A DNA stretch of 12,773 bases, from assembly GCA_947489825.1 (NCBI GenBank), contig CANLFL010000013.1, positions 1 through 12,773 on the forward strand, in the 5' to 3' direction. The DNA is from Candidatus Nanopelagicaceae bacterium (GTDB taxonomy: Bacteria > Actinomycetota > Actinomycetes > Nanopelagicales > Nanopelagicaceae). Under the pieces are notes generated by a model that saw only the letters and a program-made list of their open reading frames with translations, searched no databases and was not told the DNA's origin. A program made the position numbers and the translations under genes. Below, piece after piece: positions 1-6,553 of the stretch. Each line of letters opens with the position of its first letter. Positions within the stretch are counted from its first letter, which is position 1.

Positions 1-116
1 CCTTCGAAAATTAAAGATTCTTAAAAATTAAACCCACTTGGGGTAGATGCCTAGTCTAAAGAAGTGAGACCATAGACGCGAATTGAGGCGCAGGTCAATG
101 GGCCAGGAGGCATAAA
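1..116. other. Upstream region of the copC-ctaG-acyl-CoA dehydrogenase operon
   Basis: This 116-base stretch carries no recognisable gene. The first 32 bases are AT-rich, and the last 12 hold the Shine-Dalgarno of the first gene. It is the longest non-coding stretch in the window and presumably contains the operon promoter. One weak candidate is TTAAAC at 28-33 with TAGTCT at 52-57 (18-base spacer), but each matches consensus at only about three of six positions, so no promoter is asserted. The end of the preceding gene may lie to the left. Confidence 0.4.
105..110 (+). promoter_or_regulatory. Strong Shine-Dalgarno for the CopC-like gene
   Basis: AGGAGG, a full anti-Shine-Dalgarno match, lies six bases before the GTG at 117 and decides that start. 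It is the best ribosome binding site in the window; most other genes here have weak or no such motif and depend on coupling to the gene before them. Confidence 0.85.
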
Positions 117-653
117 GTGAAGAGCAGTCGCAAGGCGATACTCGCAACCGCAGCACTGATTACTCTCTTATGTGCCCCAGTCGCACAAGCCAATACATTA
201 GTTGCAACATCACCCATTGCCGGCTCCACGCTAAAAGCTGGGCCAAGTGCAATCACCATCACGACAGAGTTTCCACTCATTGAAGAAGGAAACGAGATCG
301 TAGTTACTGATCCAAATGGCAAAAGAGTCGATACTGGAATTCTCACGGTTCTTGGAACTGATGCTGTTGCAGAGATGAAGCCACTGGAAACATCTGGACT
401 TTATAAAGTTTCTTATCTCTTACTTGCTGAGGCGGATATTCCGCTTGAAGGATCTTTCACTTTTACATATTCAGCAGTGGTGCTTTCCACACCATCTGCG
501 AGTGCAGCACCACAACCTTCAGTGTCGGCAACGGCTGAACCGGTTGGAAGCAATTTTGGAACTAATCTCTTTGTAATATTCCTGCTCGGACTTTCCATTC
601 TCGTGCTCGTTGGAATGGGTGCATACGCACGTAAGATCTTTAAAGAGAGATAG
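117..653 (+). CDS. copC: CopC-domain exported, membrane-anchored protein (histidine-free)
   Basis: A 178-residue protein of the CopC/YcnJ beta-barrel family. Residues 1-25 form a signal peptide (basic start, hydrophobic core, AQA before the predicted cut). Residues 26-120 carry the family pattern: ATSPIAGSTLKAG near the mature start, VTDPNGKRV in the middle, and IPLEGSFTFTY at the end. A Ser/Ala/Pro/Thr-rich linker (about 121-146) leads to one membrane helix (about 150-171) and a short basic tail, so the domain should sit outside the membrane. CopC proteins bind Cu(II) through the N-terminal His and a His in a DGH motif. Here the mature N-terminus is Asn26, the DGH position reads ADI (106-108), and there is no His or Cys in the mature protein. 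The family call is firm, but copper binding of the usual kind is doubtful. The gene starts at GTG and its stop lies two bases before the CopD-CtaG start, implying a joint complex or pathway. Confidence 0.85.
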   Translation: MKSSRKAILATAALITLLCAPVAQANTLVATSPIAGSTLKAGPSAITITTEFPLIEEGNEIVVTDPNGKRVDTGILTVLGTDAVAEMKPLETSGLYKVSYLLLAEADIPLEGSFTFTYSAVVLSTPSASAAPQPSVSATAEPVGSNFGTNLFVIFLLGLSILVLVGMGAYARKIFKER

Positions 654-655
654 TC

Positions 656-2473
656 GTGTCGCTTGAAGTGCTGCTGACACTCTCAAAATATCTCAGCTTT
701 CTCTCTAGCTTTGCAGTCGTGGGTCTCTTGCTCGCGATGAGCCTTCTTACAGTCAATACAGAAGGTAGCCTCTCTACGAATTCTGTAGCCTTACGAAGAA
801 AAGCATCAATCATCGGATTAATCTGGTTCTTCTCATCTGGGATCTTCACCATCTCAACCCTTGCCAACATTCTTGGCGTTGGGTTTACAGAGGCGCTGGA
901 TATCACCACATTTCGCTCTTTTATCTCTCAAGTCCTCATTGGTCGATACCTCTTTGCACAAACACTTGTGGCATTTATTGTTGGATTCTTGATTCTGCGA
1001 CTCACGCGAGTAATTCCAGCGCTCTTACTCATACTTATTTCATTGGTGGCAATTGCAGCACCTGCGCTGGAAAGTCATTCTGCAGCTGGCGGTTCACACG
1101 CGCTTGCAACCGGTTCGATACTTCTTCATGTAGCGGGGCTAACGCTCTGGGTGGGTGGTCTCTTCGCGCTGATGTTTATTTCTCCTGAAGATCGAAAGAT
1201 GGCAGTTCCGCGATTTAGCGTGATGGCGCTGTGGGCAGCAATTGTCGTTGTATTCAGCGGCTTGATTAACGCGTGGGTTCGTTTAAATTTCCGCGATGCT
1301 TGGGATACCACCTACGCACGCGTCATTATTCTAAAAACCATACTGACCGGTGTTCTTTTATTTTTAGGTTACCTACATCGTAAGAAATTATCTCTTAGAG
1401 AGAAAATTGATTGGCGCGGTCTCACTCGTCTAATTACCGCAGAAGTTGCTTTGATGGCAGGGGTAACTGCAATCGGAGTCTGGCTCTCATTGAATGAAAG
1501 TCCAGATCGCATCATCGATCCAGTAATTCCCGCCGCACCTACCTTCTCACGCATACTCTGGGCTTACGAACCAGATGTCTTCTTTATTGGTCTTCTTATT
1601 CTAGCTGTTGCACTTTATATAAAAGGCGTAATCATTCTTAAAAAGCGTGGAGATAATTGGCCTGTGGGTCGGACCATTGCATTTGCACTCGGCATCTCCG
1701 GAATAGATTTTGCTACAAGCGGTGGTTTCGGTGTCTATGCGATGTACTCATTTGAATATCACATGATTGCTCATATGACACTTGGTATGATTGCACCCAT
1801 TGGTCTGGTCTTAGGTGCACCAATCACTCTTGCGCTCAGAACCCTGCCACAAGGGCGAACATCGACTGAGAGTGGCCCTCGAGCAATTCTTGTTGCGCTA
1901 CTTCATTCTCGTATTGGAACTCTCTTCACCAATCCAATTATTGCCCTCGCACTCTTTGATGGATCACTCTTTGTTCTCTACTTCACAGATCTCTTTGGAA
2001 CACTTATGGCTAGCCATGCCGGACATCTACTTATGAATATCCACTTCATTCTGGCTGGCTTCCTCTTCTTCATGATTGTTATTGGTGTAGATCCAACACC
2101 GCGTCGTATTCATCACTTGGTCCGTATTGTGATTCTCTTTGCGGCGATGGCGATACATGCCTTCTTCTCGATCGCCCTCCTAGCCACCACAACCCTGATC
2201 GATAAAGGTTTCTACTCTTCGCAGAATATTCCTTGGCTTGGCTCAGGGATTCTGGATGACCAACGTGCGGGCGGAAGTGTCAGTTGGGCAATGGGCGAGA
2301 TTCCAATTATTCTTGCCCTGGTTGCAACCTTTATTCTTTGGATGCGTGATGATGCGAAAGAGACCCGACGCATTGATCGCAATGAAGAGCGTAAAGCTGC
2401 AATGGGTGAACCAGATGAACTTGCACAGTACAACGAATATTTAAAATCACTAAGCACACGGGAAGAGAAGTAA
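656..2473 (+). CDS. ctaG: CopD-CtaG fusion: copper import / cytochrome c oxidase assembly membrane protein
   Basis: A 605-residue polytopic membrane protein with two families fused, as in M. tuberculosis Rv0102. The N-terminal half (to about residue 290) is CopD-like, with a His-containing stretch near residues 141-168 (HSAAGGSHA, then HVAGLTLWVGG). The C-terminal half, from about residue 297 (ILWAYEPDVFF), is caa3-type CtaG. Its marks are SFEYHMIAHM near 365-373, GAPITLALRTLP soon after, ASHAGHLLMNIHF, then GGSVSWAMGEIP and a charged cytoplasmic tail rich in Arg, Asp and Glu. CtaG proteins help deliver copper to the CuB site of heme-copper oxidase, and CopD is linked to copper uptake across the membrane. 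The histidines expected to handle copper are kept here, unlike in the upstream CopC-like protein. The gene starts at GTG two bases after the copC stop, with a weak GA-rich ribosome site, so it is probably translationally coupled. Metal specificity is inferred from family. Confidence 0.88.
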   Translation: MSLEVLLTLSKYLSFLSSFAVVGLLLAMSLLTVNTEGSLSTNSVALRRKASIIGLIWFFSSGIFTISTLANILGVGFTEALDITTFRSFISQVLIGRYLFAQTLVAFIVGFLILRLTRVIPALLLILISLVAIAAPALESHSAAGGSHALATGSILLHVAGLTLWVGGLFALMFISPEDRKMAVPRFSVMALWAAIVVVFSGLINAWVRLNFRDAWDTTYARVIILKTILTGVLLFLGYLHRKKLSLREKIDWRGLTRLITAEVALMAGVTAIGVWLSLNESPDRIIDPVIPAAPTFSRILWAYEPDVFFIGLLILAVALYIKGVIILKKRGDNWPVGRTIAFALGISGIDFATSGGFGVYAMYSFEYHMIAHMTLGMIAPIGLVLGAPITLALRTLPQGRTSTESGPRAILVALLHSRIGTLFTNPIIALALFDGSLFVLYFTDLFGTLMASHAGHLLMNIHFILAGFLFFMIVIGVDPTPRRIHHLVRIVILFAAMAIHAFFSIALLATTTLIDKGFYSSQNIPWLGSGILDDQRAGGSVSWAMGEIPIILALVATFILWMRDDAKETRRIDRNEERKAAMGEPDELAQYNEYLKSLSTREEK

Positions 2474-3616
2474 ATGACGAGCGATCTATTTGCACTGCCA
2501 AGTGAGTATCAAGCGCTGCGCGAAAGCGTCCGTGCTCTGGCAGAGAAAGAGATCGCACCTCACGCACATGCTGTTGATGAGGATCATCGATTCCCTCAAG
2601 AGGCCTCGGATGCGCTCATAAAAGCAAATCTGCATGCAGCGCACGTGCCGGCAGAATTTGGCGGAGAAGGAGCAGATGCTCTAGCCGTTGTACTTATTAT
2701 CGAAGAAGTCGCTCGCGTCTGTGCTTCATCATCTCTTATTCCAGCTGTCAATAAATTGGGTTCGCTACCGTTGATGATCGGTGGAGATACAGAGCAGAAA
2801 AAGCGTTGGCTCCCAGAGCTGGCTAAAGGAAAAGGTTTTTCATACTGTCTCTCAGAATCAGAGGCAGGCTCTGATGCCGCTGCGTTAAAGACAAAGGCGG
2901 AGAAGACATCCAATGGCTGGCTTCTTAATGGAAGTAAGAAATGGATTTCAAATGCTGGTGTCTCTGAGTTTTACACCGTCATCGCACAGACAGATCCAAG
3001 TAAAGGCTCTAAAGGAATTACAGCATTTATCGTAGAGAAATCAGATCCAGGAATTTCATTTGGTGCACCAGAGAAGAAGATGGGCTTTAGAGGTTCACCT
3101 ACGCGTGAAGTTTATTTCGACAATGTTGAGATTTCAGATGATCGCCGCATCGGTGATGTCGGTAAAGGATTTTCGATTGCGATGGATACTTTGGATCACA
3201 CTCGCATCACAATTGCTGCTCAAGCCCTCGGTATTGCTCAAGGCGCACTCGATGCCGCAGAGAAGTATTCGCATGAGCGTAAGCAATTTGGAAAAGAGAT
3301 CTTTGAATTCCAAGCGATTCAATTCATCCTTGCCGATATGGCGATGAATATCGAGGCAGCTCGTCAATTAACCTATGCGGCAGCGGCAAAGAGTGAGCGT
3401 AACGATAAGGACCTCAAATTCTTCTCTGCTTCAAGCAAAGCATTTGCTAGCGATGTCGCAATGAAGGTGACCACCGATGCTGTTCAAGTTTTGGGTGGTT
3501 ATGGATATGTATCTGATTATCCTGTTGAGCGCATGATGCGCGATGCTAAATTAACTCAGATTTATGAAGGCACCAATCAAGTGCAAAGAATTGTGATAGC
3601 TCGTAATCTTCCTTAA
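2474..3616 (+). CDS. Acyl-CoA dehydrogenase, FadE25-like
   Basis: A 380-residue FAD-dependent acyl-CoA dehydrogenase of normal length, catalysing alpha,beta-desaturation of an acyl-CoA with electrons passed to ETF. The N-terminal helical domain covers about 1-120. The flavin/substrate signature YCLSESEAGSD is at 124-134, and the middle beta domain includes KKWISNAG and MGFRGSPTREVYFDN. The C-terminal helical domain ends with QVLGGYGYVSDYPVERMMRD and IYEGTNQVQR. Glu365 in IYEGTNQ is at the position of the catalytic base of medium/short-chain enzymes. The overall pattern (RALAEKEIAPHA, IEEVAR, SLIPAVNKLG, TLDHTR) resembles M. tuberculosis FadE25, which acts on short or branched acyl-CoAs; the exact substrate cannot be read from the sequence. 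ATG follows the ctaG stop codon with no intervening base, and GGAAGAG lies just upstream, so it belongs to the copC-ctaG transcript. Its stop overlaps the stop of the convergent cyclo-ligase by four bases. Confidence 0.93.
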   Translation: MTSDLFALPSEYQALRESVRALAEKEIAPHAHAVDEDHRFPQEASDALIKANLHAAHVPAEFGGEGADALAVVLIIEEVARVCASSSLIPAVNKLGSLPLMIGGDTEQKKRWLPELAKGKGFSYCLSESEAGSDAAALKTKAEKTSNGWLLNGSKKWISNAGVSEFYTVIAQTDPSKGSKGITAFIVEKSDPGISFGAPEKKMGFRGSPTREVYFDNVEISDDRRIGDVGKGFSIAMDTLDHTRITIAAQALGIAQGALDAAEKYSHERKQFGKEIFEFQAIQFILADMAMNIEAARQLTYAAAAKSERNDKDLKFFSASSKAFASDVAMKVTTDAVQVLGGYGYVSDYPVERMMRDAKLTQIYEGTNQVQRIVIARNLP

Positions 3617-4170
3617 GTTAATCGAAGAATCATGTCATAGGTTGCATACGCATTAACCGGAACATCATGACTTTCTCGTGGTAAAGGTTGACCAGAAATT
3701 TCTTCAGGAAATATCAGTGCGATACTCCATGCAGCAAGATGGACAAGTGCGCGATCATAGAATCCGCCGCCTTGTCCAAGACGATATCCATCGCCATCTA
3801 CTCGTAACGCAGGGACGATGACAACGTCAATCTGGTTGTGGTCAATATCTGCAGGACCAATTGGTTCAAAAATGCGACCTCGCTCTTTAAGATATTGCCG
3901 ATCTCCATTCCATGGAACCCACTCCAATCCAACTTCACCACGATCTTCAATCATGCGAGGCAGAAGTAACTTTTTTCCAGCGGCAAGAATTGCCTGATTG
4001 AGTTCTGAAGTGTTGGGTTCGTCACCATATGAAATGTAACTAGCGATAACTCTCGCCGATGAAATCTCTTGTGAATCAATGAGATATGAATATGGAGTAT
4101 CAACTGCATGTTCGCTACGTTCTCGACGGTATCTTTTTCGAAGATCAGACTTTTCATTCTGAAAGTTCAC
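3613..4170 (-). CDS. 5-formyltetrahydrofolate cyclo-ligase
   Basis: A small cytoplasmic enzyme that uses ATP to convert 5-formyl-THF to 5,10-methenyl-THF, returning a stored folate to one-carbon metabolism. The family marks are the N-terminal KSDLRKRYRRER, the core IDVVIVPALRVDGDGYRLG, the phosphate-binding GQGGGFYDR (132-140 from the chosen start), and the C-terminal PRESHDVPVN. The GTG at 4170 is preferred because GGGGAT precedes it by four bases and the protein then starts about nine residues before the conserved Lys/Arg helix, giving 185 residues. A TTG at 4200 would add ten residues but has no ribosome site. The gene is divergent from the MoeA-like gene, the arrangement of Rv0992c relative to galU-moeA1 in M. 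tuberculosis, which supports the synteny reading. Confidence 0.9.
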   Translation of the reverse strand: MNFQNEKSDLRKRYRRERSEHAVDTPYSYLIDSQEISSARVIASYISYGDEPNTSELNQAILAAGKKLLLPRMIEDRGEVGLEWVPWNGDRQYLKERGRIFEPIGPADIDHNQIDVVIVPALRVDGDGYRLGQGGGFYDRALVHLAAWSIALIFPEEISGQPLPRESHDVPVNAYATYDMILRLT

Positions 4171-4201
4171 GTCAATCCCCGAATTCAGTAGCTCGAACAA
4201 G

Positions 4202-4216
4202 TATGGTGAGATTATG
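4202..4216. promoter_or_regulatory. Possible overlapping divergent -10 elements
   Basis: Only 43 bases separate the cyclo-ligase GTG from the MoeA-like ATG. On the plus strand TATGGT (4202-4207) ends six bases before the ATG, the spacing expected of a leaderless actinobacterial promoter with transcription starting on the ATG. On the minus strand CATAAT (4216-4211, five of six to TATAAT) would give a leader of about 34 bases containing the GGGGAT ribosome site of the cyclo-ligase. No convincing -35 boxes are visible for either. Confidence 0.35.
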
Positions 4217-5140
4217 GCAGAGCATGTAAGAGTTGATGAGTTCCTCTCATCCCTATTGGCCCTTTGCCGCCCACTTGAACCATTTGATATGGCACTTCTC
4301 GATGCCCACGGAGCAACCTTGGCCGCCGATGTCTTTGCTGGCGAGCGTTTAGTCCTAAAAGAGGGAAGTCGTATTCGCTCTACTCAGATTGGATTGGCTG
4401 CATCTATCGGCCGCGATCATCTTCTCACTCGTCCGCATCCACGCGTAGTTGTTCTCTCTGCTGGGCCAGATTTAGTTGAGCCCGGACAGGCGCTTGGCGC
4501 AGATGAAGAGTACGAAACTAATTCATGGCTACTGACAACGGCTGTACGTGAAACAGGTGCTGTTGCATATCGCGTCCATACAATTCCAGATGATGAAGAA
4601 GCGCTGAAAGATGTTATCGAAGATCAACTAGTTCGTGCAGATTTGATCATCATTAGTGGTGAGCGCAACGATGATTCTTTTGATCTGATCACTCGCACAC
4701 TGAGCGGGATCGGTGAGATCACAACAATTGACCTAGCTATCGAATCCAGTGGCCGCCACAATTATGGAACGATCGGGCCAGATAAAGTTCCAGTAGTTAC
4801 TCTTCCTGGCGATCCAATCGCTGCCTACATTTCATTTGAACTCTTCATCCGCCCCATGATTCGTACGATGCTCGGTGCCTCCACAATTCATCGCCCATCT
4901 GTGAAGGCGAAGTTAGAGAAGCCAGTGACCTCTCCAGATAATCAACGGTCATATGTTCGAGGAATTTTGTCAGAAGATGGAAAGTCGATTACTCCACTGG
5001 GTAAAGGTGATTCATCCGCTCAAGATGAGCAGACCACACTCTCAGATGCCAATGCATTCATTGCAGTCCCAGAAGGTGTGACATCCCTTGAAACTGGCGC
5101 CGATGTCACTGTTGTTGTTCTCGAACGTCGATATATCTAG
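4214..5140 (+). CDS. glp: Shortened MoeA/gephyrin-like protein, probable Glp-type divisome scaffold
   Basis: A 308-residue protein of the MoeA family, whose members are usually about 400 residues. It begins with the typical N-terminal helices (VDEFLSSLLALCRPLEPF) but passes from LAADVFAGE (about 36-44) straight to the helix that starts VLKEGSRIR. The region with FDNSAMDGYA, TGAPVPEGAD and the rest of domain II, about 120 residues in E. coli MoeA, is missing. The MogA-like domain (about 73-222) remains: PRVVVLSAGPDLV, ETNSWLLTTAVRETGAV, ADLIIISG, LPGDPIAAYISFELFIRPMI. So does domain IV (about 228-305). Active-site motifs are changed: SGGVSVG reads SGERNDD, KPGKP is lost and PGNP reads PGDP. 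Molybdenum insertion therefore seems unlikely. The neighbours RimJ and a GlpR-like protein match the corynebacterial locus of Glp, a MoeA paralogue that binds FtsZ. The ribosome site is poor. The family call is strong; the division role is inference. Confidence 0.75.
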   Translation: MAEHVRVDEFLSSLLALCRPLEPFDMALLDAHGATLAADVFAGERLVLKEGSRIRSTQIGLAASIGRDHLLTRPHPRVVVLSAGPDLVEPGQALGADEEYETNSWLLTTAVRETGAVAYRVHTIPDDEEALKDVIEDQLVRADLIIISGERNDDSFDLITRTLSGIGEITTIDLAIESSGRHNYGTIGPDKVPVVTLPGDPIAAYISFELFIRPMIRTMLGASTIHRPSVKAKLEKPVTSPDNQRSYVRGILSEDGKSITPLGKGDSSAQDEQTTLSDANAFIAVPEGVTSLETGADVTVVVLERRYI

Positions 5141-5145
5141 CTGCC

Positions 5146-5727
5146 ATGTCATCTCATCAGTGGCCAATTCTCTTAAGTGATGGAGAGCTAGAGCTTCGTC
5201 CTCTTCGCTTGCGCGATCGAATGAAGTGGAATCGAGTGCGCCACAAGAATCGCGAATGGCTCAAGCAATGGGAAGCAACACTGCCAACTGTGACGCTCGG
5301 CCCTTCAGCTGCAGCTCCTCAACTCCCATCATTTTTCTCAATGATCACAACCTTTAATCGCGAAGCTCGAAACGGCCGCTCATTCTCTTTTGTTATCTGG
5401 AAAGGCCCCAACCTGATTGGGCAGATCACGCTCGGCGGAGTTATCTACGGCGCTTTACGCGGTGGCCATATCGGTTATTGGATCGATCAGGATTTTGCCA
5501 ACCGTGGATATACGACCAAGGCTGTTGAAATTCTTACTCGCTTTGGATTCGATCAACTTGGATTGCACCGCATCGAGATCAACATTCGCCCTGAAAATGC
5601 ACCTTCATGCAAAGTCGCCGAGAAAGCTGGCTATCTTCTCGAAGGTACGCGTGCGAGATATTTACATATTGATGGACAGTGGCGTGACCACGTGAGCTAT
5701 GTAAAAGAGAACCCAACAGTCGAATAA
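5146..5727 (+). CDS. rimJ: GNAT-family N-acetyltransferase, RimJ/RimL type
   Basis: A 193-residue cytoplasmic acetyltransferase of the RimJ/RimL group, which typically acetylates protein N-termini with acetyl-CoA. It opens with the family strand ELELRPLRLRDRMKWNRVR. The acetyl-CoA-binding motif A is at about 109-133 (IGYWIDQDFANRGYTTKAVE), where the NRGYTT loop is the phosphate-binding part. It is followed by LGLHRIEINIRPENAPSCKV and EKAGYLLEGTRARYL, both typical of the group. It starts five bases after the MoeA-like stop, without a clear Shine-Dalgarno, so translation is probably coupled. The position between a MoeA-like and a GlpR-like gene equals M. tuberculosis Rv0995. The target is unknown; whether it modifies a ribosomal protein or one of its division-locus neighbours cannot be told. 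Confidence 0.87.
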   Translation: MSSHQWPILLSDGELELRPLRLRDRMKWNRVRHKNREWLKQWEATLPTVTLGPSAAAPQLPSFFSMITTFNREARNGRSFSFVIWKGPNLIGQITLGGVIYGALRGGHIGYWIDQDFANRGYTTKAVEILTRFGFDQLGLHRIEINIRPENAPSCKVAEKAGYLLEGTRARYLHIDGQWRDHVSYVKENPTVE

Positions 5728-5734
5728 AAAAGTG

Positions 5735-5782
5735 CAGATGGGTAAGGGGCAAATCCACAGATGTTAAGGGGTGACCCCTTAA
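5735..5782. repeat. Three TAAGGGG heptamers: a direct pair and a perfect palindrome
   Basis: The 67-base spacer before the GlpR-like gene holds TAAGGGG at 5743-5749, again at 5765-5771 (22 bases on, about two helical turns), and inverted as CCCCTTA at 5775-5781. Both direct copies follow CAGATG (5735-5740 and 5758-5763). The second and third copies form the perfect palindrome TTAAGGGGTGACCCCTTAA, with 8-base arms and a 3-base centre, ending 12 bases before the ATG. No U-run follows, so an intrinsic terminator is less likely than an operator or a translation-controlling hairpin. Confidence 0.6.
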
Positions 5783-5794
5783 TCTTGGAACATC

Positions 5795-6547
5795 ATGGCT
5801 TCTGGAATTATCTATCTAGCAATTATTGGCATGTGGGTTGCCTATTTTCTGCCACGCTGGATACATAGTAGAAATGAATTCACCGGCAAGAGCGCAGAGC
5901 GATATCGACGCGCACTTGATGTCGTCTCCGGTACCGCTAACCCACTTTCTGAGGTCGATCGATTACGCGCACGTCAACTCCAATTAACACGAAATAGGCT
6001 TTTCTTCTCTCTCATTCTCACATCACTCGTAATGACATTGGTAGGTGCAATTATGCAAGCAGTTACTTACACACTCATCTTGTTACCCGTTGCAGGATTC
6101 ATTTTCTATCTTGCACATGTGCGACATGACACCAACACTGAGAAAATTGCTAAGCGTCGCCGTGACGAGCTCCAGCGTACAAACGCCGGCATCTCCACAA
6201 CTAATCTTGTGGAGGTTGTCACACCCAAGACAACAACCGAACACTGGATTCCGCTCGCTGAGCGAGAGATTTCAGGAGTTACTGTTCTGCCTAAGGGAAG
6301 TCAGAAAGCTGCCAACGAATGGGATCCACAGAGCATTCCGGTTCCAACATATGTAACTGCAGCTAAGGCTGTTCCATCTAGTCGTGTCATCGATTTAACT
6401 GAGCCAGGTAAGTGGAGTGATGAGCAAGAGCGTCTTGAGCGCGAAGCACTTGCCGCAGCAGCGCCTTCTAGAGATGAAATCTTTGATCAACAGTTGGCCG
6501 AAGAAGCGGTGACGCGACTTCGCGAAAACCGCGCTTCCAATGAGTAG
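5795..6547 (+). CDS. glpR: GlpR-like membrane protein (Rv0996 family), putative receptor of the MoeA-like protein
   Basis: A 250-residue membrane protein matching the actinobacterial family next to moeA1/glp and rimJ. Helix 1 is at the N-terminus (about 2-21, SGIIYLAIIGMWVAYFLPRW). A basic loop follows (22-68, with ERYRRALDVVSG). Helices 2 and 3 are close together (about 69-88 and 90-108). The cytoplasmic part starts with a basic patch (KIAKRRRDELQR). It contains the family-typical Trp/Pro segment WDPQSIPVPTYVTAAKA (176-192) and SRVIDLTEPGKW (196-207), and ends in an acidic, probably helical tail (208-250). In Corynebacterium glutamicum GlpR binds Glp and ties it to the membrane divisome and to Wag31-directed polar growth; assignment here rests on architecture and position. 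A GGA lies five bases before the ATG and a palindrome just upstream, suggesting separate regulation from rimJ. The stop lies six bases from that of the convergent mannosyltransferase. Confidence 0.7.
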   Translation: MASGIIYLAIIGMWVAYFLPRWIHSRNEFTGKSAERYRRALDVVSGTANPLSEVDRLRARQLQLTRNRLFFSLILTSLVMTLVGAIMQAVTYTLILLPVAGFIFYLAHVRHDTNTEKIAKRRRDELQRTNAGISTTNLVEVVTPKTTTEHWIPLAEREISGVTVLPKGSQKAANEWDPQSIPVPTYVTAAKAVPSSRVIDLTEPGKWSDEQERLEREALAAAAPSRDEIFDQQLAEEAVTRLRENRASNE

Positions 6548-6553
6548 CCTGCG

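Noticed and set aside
32..75. Short inverted repeats (ACCC/GGGT at 32-44 and GTCT/AGAC at 54-70) in the left-edge region
   Set aside because: Four-base arms are expected by chance and no U-run or known operator pattern accompanies them.
2212..2913. Open frames of 80-105 codons antisense to ctaG and the acyl-CoA dehydrogenase
   Set aside because: They lie fully inside strongly conserved genes and show no domain, signal or ribosome site; they are coding shadows.
4171..4200. Longer cyclo-ligase start at TTG 4200
   Set aside because: It has no ribosome site and adds ten residues without family similarity; GTG 4170 has GGGGAT upstream.
5764..5782. Palindrome before the GlpR-like gene as an intrinsic terminator of rimJ
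   Set aside because: The next bases are TCTTGGAA, without a U-run, and the start codon is only 12 bases away.
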